A stretch of 28,912 nucleotides of DNA. Origin: REEB76 sp049698775 (GTDB lineage: Bacteria; Pseudomonadota; Gammaproteobacteria; Natronospirales; REEB76). The stretch covers positions 1 to 28,912 of the forward strand of contig JBAVYM010000022.1 in NCBI GenBank assembly GCA_049698775.1, read 5' to 3'. The position numbers and the translations under genes were made by a program. How positions within the stretch are numbered: the first letter of the stretch is position 1; every line of letters begins with the position of its first letter. The notes beneath the pieces were generated by a model. It did not search any database. It was not told the DNA's origin and was given only the letters and a program-made list of their open reading frames with translations. Below are positions 17,674 to 23,431 of this stretch, in pieces.

Positions 17674-19391
17674 GACGCATGCCCCAGGTTCACCACGTAA
17701 GCGGTGGTGGTGAAATTACTCAGGTCATCCGGCGGGATGTCCAGCAGGCGCAGCGCGCCGCTCATGACGCGCGCGAATACCGGTGCGGCCACCGTGCCGG
17801 CGTAATACTGGCCACGGCTCGGTTCGCGTATCACCACCACTGTCACCAGTCGCGGATCGCTGGCGGGAGCAAGACCGCAAAACACCGAGATGTAATCGTT
17901 TTCGGAATAACCGCCGTTCTGGGCGATGTGGGCAGTGCCGGTTTTACCGGCCACGTGATAGCCGGCCACGTCCGCGAGTTTGCCGGTGCCTTCGTTGGAC
18001 ACCACGGTCTCGAGCATGTGCCGCAGCGTCATCGCCACTGGCGCGGGGATCACCTGCTGCCCCGTGGGCGGCACATCCAGATGCACAAAGCTCGGCGGTA
18101 TATGCACGCCATCGTCGGCGATGATGTCGTAGGCATCCGCGAGTTGCAGGGCGGTAACTGCAACGCCGTACCCATAGGAAATAGTCGCCTGACGTGCCAT
18201 GGACCAGCCGCGGTAATTCGGCAGCGAGCCCGGCACTTCGCCGGGAAAGCCGCTGCCGCTCAACTGACCAAAGCCGAACGCCGCCAAGGTATTCCACAGC
18301 AATTCGGGATGCAGTGACAGCGCGATCTTGCTGGCGCCCACGTTGCTTGATTTCTCCAGGATGGTGGTGAGATTGATGTTGCCGTAATCGCTGTCATCGC
18401 GGATGGTGTAACCCGAGACCTTGTAGAAACCCGGTGCGGTATTGATGAACGTATCGGGCGTATAGCGGCCCGACAGCAGCGCCGACACGATGGTGAAGGG
18501 TTTCATGCTGGAGCCAGGCTCGAATTGATCGGTCACCGCGCGGTTGCGGTAAAACGCCGGCTTGTAATCTCCGCGGTTGTTGGGATTGAAGGACGGCTGG
18601 TTGGCCATGGCCAGCACTTCGCCGGTACGGGCATCCATGACGATGACGGAGCCGGATTTGGCGCCCTGTTCCAGCACCGCTTGTTTCAGCGCGCGGTAGG
18701 CAAGGTACTGTACGCGCAGATCAATGCTCGCCACCAGATCCTTGCCGGGCCGCGGTGCACGCAGACTTTCCACGTCCTGCACTGAACGTCCGTAGCGATC
18801 CACAATGACGCGCTCGGCGCCGGGCACACCGCGCAGCCAGTCGTTGTAACCGAGTTCCAGTCCTTCCTGGCCCACGTCATCCACGTTGGTGAAGCCCAGC
18901 ACATGCGCTGTGACTTCGCCGGCCGGATAATAACGGCGGTATTCCCGCTGGCTGTACACGCCGGGAATATTCAACGCCAATAATTGACGTGCGGCGTAAG
19001 GATCAATACCCCGCGCCAGATAGACGAATTCCTTGTCGCGGTTCTGATGCAGCAAACTCAAGATGTCCGTGCTACGTACGCCCAGTGCGCGCGCAAGTTC
19101 CGGGACACGCTTCAGAGAGTCGGAGAGTTCCTGAGGATTCATCCAGATGGAATCCACCGGCGTAGAGACTGCCAGCGGCTGGCCGTTGCGGTCCAGAATC
19201 ATGCCGCGATGCGCAGGCACCTGCACGACGCGCAAATGGCGTTCCTGACCCTGAGCCTGCAGAAACTGGTTGTCGAACATCTGCAGGTACACAGCCCGCC
19301 CCAGCAAGGCCACGGCCGCCACGCTGAACACACCCAGCACCGCCAGGCTGCGCCAGTTCCAGGGTCTGCTTTCACTTTCCCGGCGGCTCAC
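17670..19391 (-). CDS. ftsI: Septal penicillin-binding protein 3 (FtsI), GTG start
   Basis: Class B penicillin-binding transpeptidase for septal cross-linking. I place the start at the GTG at 19391, which overlaps the ftsL stop as GTGA, giving 573 aa (E. coli 588). An ATG at 19511 would be inside ftsL and adds a non-family His/Ala-rich leader. One transmembrane anchor lies at about 14-36. The dimerisation (pedestal) region contains HRGMILDRNG and runs to about 220. The transpeptidase motifs are intact: SSMK with catalytic S294, SSN at 348-350, and KTGT at 483-486. The C-terminus ends shortly after the catalytic domain, without PASTA domains. Confidence 0.97.
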   Translation of the reverse strand: MSRRESESRPWNWRSLAVLGVFSVAAVALLGRAVYLQMFDNQFLQAQGQERHLRVVQVPAHRGMILDRNGQPLAVSTPVDSIWMNPQELSDSLKRVPELARALGVRSTDILSLLHQNRDKEFVYLARGIDPYAARQLLALNIPGVYSQREYRRYYPAGEVTAHVLGFTNVDDVGQEGLELGYNDWLRGVPGAERVIVDRYGRSVQDVESLRAPRPGKDLVASIDLRVQYLAYRALKQAVLEQGAKSGSVIVMDARTGEVLAMANQPSFNPNNRGDYKPAFYRNRAVTDQFEPGSSMKPFTIVSALLSGRYTPDTFINTAPGFYKVSGYTIRDDSDYGNINLTTILEKSSNVGASKIALSLHPELLWNTLAAFGFGQLSGSGFPGEVPGSLPNYRGWSMARQATISYGYGVAVTALQLADAYDIIADDGVHIPPSFVHLDVPPTGQQVIPAPVAMTLRHMLETVVSNEGTGKLADVAGYHVAGKTGTAHIAQNGGYSENDYISVFCGLAPASDPRLVTVVVIREPSRGQYYAGTVAAPVFARVMSGALRLLDIPPDDLSNFTTTAYVVNLGHAS

Positions 19392-19657
19392 GGATGCACC
19401 ACTACGATCTGCGGATGCAGCGGCATCTGCATGCCGAGCGTTTGCGTCGCCATCTGCTCGATGCGGGCGTGGGTGGACCAGGTGCTCTGCTCCAGCAACA
19501 GTTGGCCCCACTCGACGTTCAACTGGTCGCGTTGCTGACGCGCCTGCTGTAGTTGCGCAAACAACATGCGGTTTTCATGGCGTGCATCAATCACCGCCAG
19601 CGCGCTCAGAAACACGGCTGCCAACAGCAAGGCCACCACAGCGCGGGTAAGTTTCAC
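19388..19657 (-). CDS. ftsL: Cell division protein FtsL, GTG start
   Basis: Small bitopic divisome protein, 89 aa, that joins FtsQ and FtsB and helps activate FtsWI. A short basic tail and one transmembrane helix (about residues 5-23) lead into a periplasmic coiled coil (about 27-62), followed by the MATQTLGMQMP segment, which resembles the E. coli region after the coil. The first codon is GTG at 19657, overlapping the rsmH stop as GTGA. The next gene, ftsI, also starts with an overlapping GTG. Sequence conservation in FtsL is low, so the call rests on size, topology and position. Confidence 0.93.
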   Translation of the reverse strand: MKLTRAVVALLLAAVFLSALAVIDARHENRMLFAQLQQARQQRDQLNVEWGQLLLEQSTWSTHARIEQMATQTLGMQMPLHPQIVVVHP

Positions 19658-20598
19658 GCCAGGCGTTCCGCGGCACGCAATACCGCACTGCGGGCGCGCG
19701 GATTCAGGGCGACTTCCGCGACGTCCGGACGCACGGCTTTATCCAGCGCACACAGTTTTGGAACGCGCGCAGACGGTGCCCAGGGTGCGTGCGGATCCGG
19801 CGGTGCCTCCCGGCTGTGATCGCGGATGAAGCGCTTCACCAAGCGGTCTTCCAGCGAGTGGAAGCTGATGACCACGAGCCGTCCGCCCGGCGCCAATACA
19901 TGCAGGCACTGATCCAGGCAACTCGCCAGTTCCTCCAGTTCGCGGTTGATGAAAATGCGCAAGGCCTGGAAGCTGCGCGTGGCCGGATGTTTCTTGTGTT
20001 CGCGGGTCGGAATCGCGCTACTCACAATGCTTGCAAGTTGCCGCGTGGTGGTGATGGCGGCGGCGTCGCGCATGGCGACGATCGCACGGGCGATGCGTCT
20101 TGCAAAACGCTCCTCGCCGTACTTGTAAATCACATCGGCGATTTCTTTTTCGTCGGCGTGCGCCAGCCAGTCGGCCACGCTCTCGCCTGCATCCGGATCC
20201 ATGCGCATGTCCAGAGGGCCATCATGCATAAAACTGAAACCGCGCTGTGGGTTGTCGAGCTGCGCAGACGAAACGCCCAGGTCCAGCAGCACGCCGTTCA
20301 CCTGACCCACCACACCTGTTTGCCGTGCAACACGCTCCAGCATGGAAAACGCTCCTCGATAGCACACAAAGCGTTTGTCTTCACCCCACTGCGTCTGTGC
20401 GGCCGTTACCGCGTCCGGGTCGCGATCAATGGCCAGTAAGCGCCCATTCCCTTCCAATCGATTCAGAATCTCGCGGCTATGGCCACCGCGTCCGAAGGTG
20501 CCATCTACATACACACCGTCGGACTGAATCGCGAGCCGTTCCATGGCTTCGTTGAGCAACACCGGTTGATGTTCATTTCCGGCCGCCACGCGCGTCAC
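19654..20598 (-). CDS. rsmH: 16S rRNA (cytosine-1402-N4)-methyltransferase RsmH (MraW)
   Basis: SAM-dependent methyltransferase that modifies C1402 of 16S rRNA. It has 314 aa. The N-terminus carries HQPVLLNEAM, and the SAM-binding signature is DGTFGRGGHS (32-41). Further family motifs are LLDLGVSSAQLD, GPLDMRMD and the C-terminal FHSLEDRLVK. The start is a GTG at 20598 that overlaps the mraZ stop as GTGA. No ribosome-binding site is well placed (GGAGGAG lies about 20 nt upstream), so translation is probably coupled to mraZ. Confidence 0.98.
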   Translation of the reverse strand: MTRVAAGNEHQPVLLNEAMERLAIQSDGVYVDGTFGRGGHSREILNRLEGNGRLLAIDRDPDAVTAAQTQWGEDKRFVCYRGAFSMLERVARQTGVVGQVNGVLLDLGVSSAQLDNPQRGFSFMHDGPLDMRMDPDAGESVADWLAHADEKEIADVIYKYGEERFARRIARAIVAMRDAAAITTTRQLASIVSSAIPTREHKKHPATRSFQALRIFINRELEELASCLDQCLHVLAPGGRLVVISFHSLEDRLVKRFIRDHSREAPPDPHAPWAPSARVPKLCALDKAVRPDVAEVALNPRARSAVLRAAERLA

Positions 20599-21050
20599 AA
20601 GGAAAGCCGGGCCAACTCCTCCGGCAGGCTGCCACCGGCACCGTGATCAGCCGCAAGACTCGCTTCACGCCGCGCATCCCAGGCGGATTTGTCCCATAGT
20701 TCAAATTTATTCATGAGACCGAGCAGCACCACATCGCGCTCGAGTTTGGCAAACTCGCGTAATTCCGGCGGCAGCAGCAACCGGCCATGACTGTCCATGT
20801 CCACTTCCGTGGCATGACCCACCAACAGTCGCTGCAATTCGCGCACCTGCGGATGCAGGCTCGGCAGACGCACCAATTTGGTTTCAATTTCCTCCCAGGC
20901 GGGCAGCGGATAGATGAGCAGGTAATAGCCGCGGTCAATCGTGACGACGAGCTGGCCATTGCAGGCTTCCGCCAAACGCTCGCGATAACGCGCCGGAACA
21001 GCCAACCGGCCCTTGGCATCCAGTGTCAGGTTGTTTACACCACGGAACAT
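20595..21050 (-). CDS. mraZ: Transcriptional regulator MraZ
   Basis: First gene of the dcw cluster, 151 aa. MraZ is a DNA-binding, ring-forming protein with two AbrB-like swapped-hairpin domains. The two DxxGR half-motifs are visible: DAKGRLAVP at 11-19 and DSHGRLLLP near 86-94. In E. coli and others it represses its own promoter by binding TGGGN repeats spaced by 5 nt. Matching repeats lie just upstream here (21066-21090). It starts with ATG, with AGGA about 7 nt upstream, and overlaps rsmH by 4 bp. Confidence 0.98.
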   Translation of the reverse strand: MFRGVNNLTLDAKGRLAVPARYRERLAEACNGQLVVTIDRGYYLLIYPLPAWEEIETKLVRLPSLHPQVRELQRLLVGHATEVDMDSHGRLLLPPELREFAKLERDVVLLGLMNKFELWDKSAWDARREASLAADHGAGGSLPEELARLSL

Positions 21051-21065
21051 AGGTCCATCCTGCTA

Positions 21066-21090
21066 ACCCATTTCATTCCACTTTTTCCCA
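21066..21090 (-). promoter_or_regulatory. MraZ-binding boxes (three 10-bp-spaced repeats)
   Basis: On the minus strand, TGGGA (21090-21086), TGGAA (21080-21076) and TGGGT (21070-21066) are separated by exactly 5 nt each. This is the arrangement known for MraZ operators. They lie between the predicted -10 and the mraZ ribosome-binding site, where binding would block transcription of the whole cluster. The middle box deviates by one base. Confidence 0.85.
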
Positions 21091-21099
21091 CCGTGGGAC

Positions 21100-21128
21100 A
21101 CTATAGGAAGCGATGTACTCCCCGTCAA
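21100..21128 (-). promoter_or_regulatory. Sigma70-type promoter of the dcw cluster (Pmra)
   Basis: On the minus strand, TTGACG (21128-21123) and TATAGT (21105-21100) are separated by exactly 17 nt. Each hexamer has five of six consensus bases. Initiation is expected near 21093, directly next to the MraZ boxes and about 43 nt before the mraZ start. This is the strongest promoter-like sequence I can see in the window. Confidence 0.85.
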
Positions 21129-21377
21129 GGGCAGATCACAAAGAAATTGCTTGCAGGACAGAGACTTAGACGTGGATTTTTGCTGGATTTCTAGAAAATA
21201 AACTACTAAGAATCATTGGCTTGGAAAAGCAACTTAGAGAATACGTTAAGTCATAACCCACGGATTTTCATGAAACTTTGCCGGTAATACCCCACTTTAT
21301 GGCTCTGGGCTGTCAAATTCTGCTAGAAACTTGTCGCTCATGTTTTAGAAACGACTGATGGTCAGTTCAAGCTTCAG

Positions 21378-21410
21378 GCGGTTGCCAGTGGTAACCGCAT
21401 TCTTTTTATC
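21378..21410 (+). terminator. Orphan terminator-like hairpin (plus strand)
   Basis: GCGGTT (21378-21383) pairs with AACCGC (21393-21398). A G-T wobble and two more G-C pairs continue the stem to a 3-nt loop (about 9 bp in all), followed by ATTCTTTTTATC. The stem plus T-run is typical of an intrinsic terminator reading left to right. No plus-strand gene lies upstream of it for over 17 kb, so the transcript it would end is unknown. Confidence 0.5.
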
Positions 21411-21670
21411 CGCCCCTCCCTAGCCCGTTTCCATATCCGTACTCAAAGGCGGCTCACCGCCGCAACCATAGGCGCTGTCATCCGCAAGACTTCAATTTTG
21501 AGTTTCTGTGCCGCTCAATGAGTACTTTGCCGGTCTGTCGAAAACCAGGCCATGCTCAAGCTTCGGCGCCACCTCTTCCCCCATGTCGCGCGCACGACCT
21601 CAGCATATTTGCATCTGGAGTTAGGTCGTTCGTTGTTTCCAAGGTGCATTCGCATCACATCAATCGTCGC

Positions 21671-21906
21671 AATTGTTACGAAACTGAATACTCCACCGGC
21701 TTTAAGCCGGTGGGTTCATAAATCGTCGGCTTGAAGCCGACCGAGCTAAAACGAAATACAGTGCTCACAATCGTATCAACATGTTCAAATTCAAGCTCAT
21801 GGGCTTCGCCCATTTCGCTACAACGTGCTTCGCCTGAAGGCGAGGGATTTCAACCATCCCCGAAAGGGACATTAAACAGGACTGATTGTCCGGAATTGTT
21901 ACAAAA
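21671..21906. repeat. Imperfect direct repeat flanking the hairpin array
   Basis: AATTGTTACGAAA (21671-21683) and AATTGTTACAAAA (21894-21906) match at 12 of 13 positions and bracket the five hairpins. They could mark the borders of an inserted element or be two copies of a binding site. The second copy overlaps the palindrome at 21898-21912. A match this short can arise by chance within 1 kb. Confidence 0.35.
21693..21869. repeat. Array of five hairpins, IS200/IS605-end or REP-like
   Basis: Five hairpins follow each other in 177 bp: a perfect 10-bp stem (21693-21702/21704-21713), a perfect 8-bp stem (21725-21732/21734-21741), ATGGGC-TTC-GCCCAT (21799-21813), TCGCC-TGAA-GGCGA (21830-21843) and TCCC-CGAAA-GGGA (21857-21869). 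The first two share the core CGGCTTnAAGCCG. Read on the minus strand, the first hairpin is followed by AGTATTCAG. That layout resembles subterminal hairpins of IS200/IS605 elements as I remember them. No tnpA or tnpB is present. A solo end, a MITE-like derivative or REP repeats are the alternatives. Confidence 0.5.
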
Positions 21907-21912
21907 TGTAAC
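21898..21912. promoter_or_regulatory. Perfect palindrome, candidate operator of the efflux operon
   Basis: GTTACA-AAA-TGTAAC is a perfect inverted repeat with 6-bp arms, the size of many dimeric repressor or activator sites. It lies about 210 bp upstream of the adaptor gene in the only space available for its regulation. No regulator gene is in view, so the binding protein is unknown. Confidence 0.35.
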
Positions 21913-22121
21913 TAAACCGTGTTTGAGATTTCAATGAACAAAATTCAGCGATATAGCACGGGTTTTGTATTCCAAAAGCGGGAAACGAGTGTTATATCTA
22001 ATCCGCAGCACCCTTGGCTGGAACACCCGCCGGGACATGTCCGCAGTCCACTCGCAGACAATCCCGGAATACTTGCCAATCATTCAGACTGCCTGATCAT
22101 TGTTATCATGGATTACAGAAT

Positions 22122-23402
22122 ATGAATATGCTATCCAGTCCGGGATACCGTCACCGCATACGGTTCAAATATTATGCATGGTCTGTCGCGCTGGCAGTGC
22201 TGCTTGCTGCCGCAGTCGCCATTGCCTTAATCCTGCCGGTGCACAGTCAGGGACGCCGCGGATTCAACCAGTTCAGCGGGCCGCAACCCGTGCAGGCAGC
22301 GACTGCCGTGCGAGGGAATATTCCAATCACACTTAGCGCCCTTGGCACCGTCACGCCGCTGGCCATGGTGACCGTACAGACACAAATCAACGGCCAGCTC
22401 ATGAAGTTGGGTTTTACCGAAGGCGAAATGGTCAAGAAGGGCGCATTCCTCGCCCAGATTGATCCGCGCCCGTATCAAGTGGCTCTGGAACAGGCCCAGG
22501 GACAGTTGACCCATGATATGGGACTGCTGCACCAAGCGCAGAGCGACCTGGCCCGCTATCGCACGCTCGCCGCCCAGGATTCGATCTCGGCACAACAGCT
22601 CACCGATCAGACCTATCTGGTCGAGCAGTATCAGGGGACGGTCAAATCCGATCAGGCTCAGATAGACAATGCCAAGCTCAATTTGACTTACTGCCACATC
22701 ATCGCGCCAGTATCCGGCCGCGTCGGCCTGCGTCAGGTTGACGTCGGCAATTATGTGCAAACATCCAATACCAACGGTATCGTGGTCATCACGGAGTTGT
22801 CGCCCATCAGCGTGATATTCAGCCTCCCGGAGGACAACCTCCCTCAGGTCATGCAGCGCGTTACCACCGGCGCACACTTGCCTGTCACGCTCTATGACCG
22901 CACCAATACCGACAAGCTCGTCGTTGGCGTGCTGACCGCCGTGGATAACCTGATCAACACCACCACTGGCACGGTGCAATTGCGCGCGGTATTCAAGAAC
23001 ACCAACAACCGGTTGTTCCCCAATGAGTTCGTGAACGTGCAGTTGCTGGTGAACACCTTGCAAAATGCCACGGTCGTACCGGCGGCGGCCATCCAGCGCG
23101 GCGCGCCTGGCACTTTCGTTTACCTCATCAATCCGGACGATACGGTGTCATTACGCAAGGTGATCGTGGGTCCTGCAGACGGCGAGCGTGTCGCCATTCT
23201 CTCGGGACTCAGCCCGGGAGACCAGGTGGTCACCGACGGCGCCGAGCAGTTGCGCGATGGCGCCAAGGTGATGCTGCCGAATACACAGGCAAAAGTTTCA
23301 CCCGCAGTGGGTGCGACCACCGCGGCCAAGCCGCGATCCGCAAAACGTAAAGGCTGGGGACATCATCACCCGCCGTCGCCACCACCACCCGGCAGCTCCT
23401 GA
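22122..23402 (+). CDS. mdtA: RND efflux periplasmic adaptor, MdtA-like
   Basis: Membrane-fusion (HlyD/RND adaptor) protein that links inner-membrane RND pumps to an outer-membrane channel. The start ATG at 22122 (MNMLSSPG) gives 426 aa, close to MdtA (415). An ATG at 22128 is also possible, and the ribosome-binding site is weak. One hydrophobic helix lies at about 19-39 with no lipobox Cys, so it is membrane-anchored or secreted. The barrel-sandwich hybrid domain has two halves (TVQTQINGQLMKLGF and YCHIIAPVSGRVGLR) flanking a Gln-rich alpha-hairpin (about 122-190). The beta-barrel and membrane-proximal domains follow (GLSPGDQVVTDGAEQLRDG). The tail is unusual: Lys-rich, then HHH and a Pro/Ser run. 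It is followed after 29 bp by the mdtB-like gene. Confidence 0.92.
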   Translation: MNMLSSPGYRHRIRFKYYAWSVALAVLLAAAVAIALILPVHSQGRRGFNQFSGPQPVQAATAVRGNIPITLSALGTVTPLAMVTVQTQINGQLMKLGFTEGEMVKKGAFLAQIDPRPYQVALEQAQGQLTHDMGLLHQAQSDLARYRTLAAQDSISAQQLTDQTYLVEQYQGTVKSDQAQIDNAKLNLTYCHIIAPVSGRVGLRQVDVGNYVQTSNTNGIVVITELSPISVIFSLPEDNLPQVMQRVTTGAHLPVTLYDRTNTDKLVVGVLTAVDNLINTTTGTVQLRAVFKNTNNRLFPNEFVNVQLLVNTLQNATVVPAAAIQRGAPGTFVYLINPDDTVSLRKVIVGPADGERVAILSGLSPGDQVVTDGAEQLRDGAKVMLPNTQAKVSPAVGATTAAKPRSAKRKGWGHHHPPSPPPPGSS

Positions 23403-23431
23403 ACCCAGGTCCGCGTAACAACGAAGCGGGC

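Larger units (their letters stand above)
21129..22121. other. Gene-free ~1 kb junction between dcw cluster and efflux operon
   Basis: No convincing gene is present. The short open frames show no recognisable protein features and run through hairpins. The left part (about 21190-21350) is clearly AT-richer than the flanking genes. The stretch contains a terminator-like hairpin (21378-21410), a small GGCGG/CCGCC hairpin (21448-21461), a wide 7-bp inverted repeat (ACGACCT 21594-21600 with AGGTCGT 21623-21629), five hairpins at 21693-21869 and a palindrome at 21898-21912. It must also hold the promoter of the efflux operon, but I could not identify one with confidence. Eroded mobile-element DNA is one explanation. 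Confidence 0.7.

Noticed and set aside
19392..19511. N-terminal extension of FtsI to an ATG at 19511
   Set aside because: It would cover most of ftsL and add 40 residues unlike any FtsI. The GTG at 19391 overlapping the ftsL stop gives a normal N-terminus.
21693..21869. CRISPR array
   Set aside because: The repeated elements are short hairpins of different sequence and length, without a constant repeat, regular spacers or cas genes.
21518..21937. Small open frames of 60-68 codons in the gene-free junction
   Set aside because: They read through the hairpin repeats, overlap each other in different frames and show no protein-like pattern or ribosome-binding sites.
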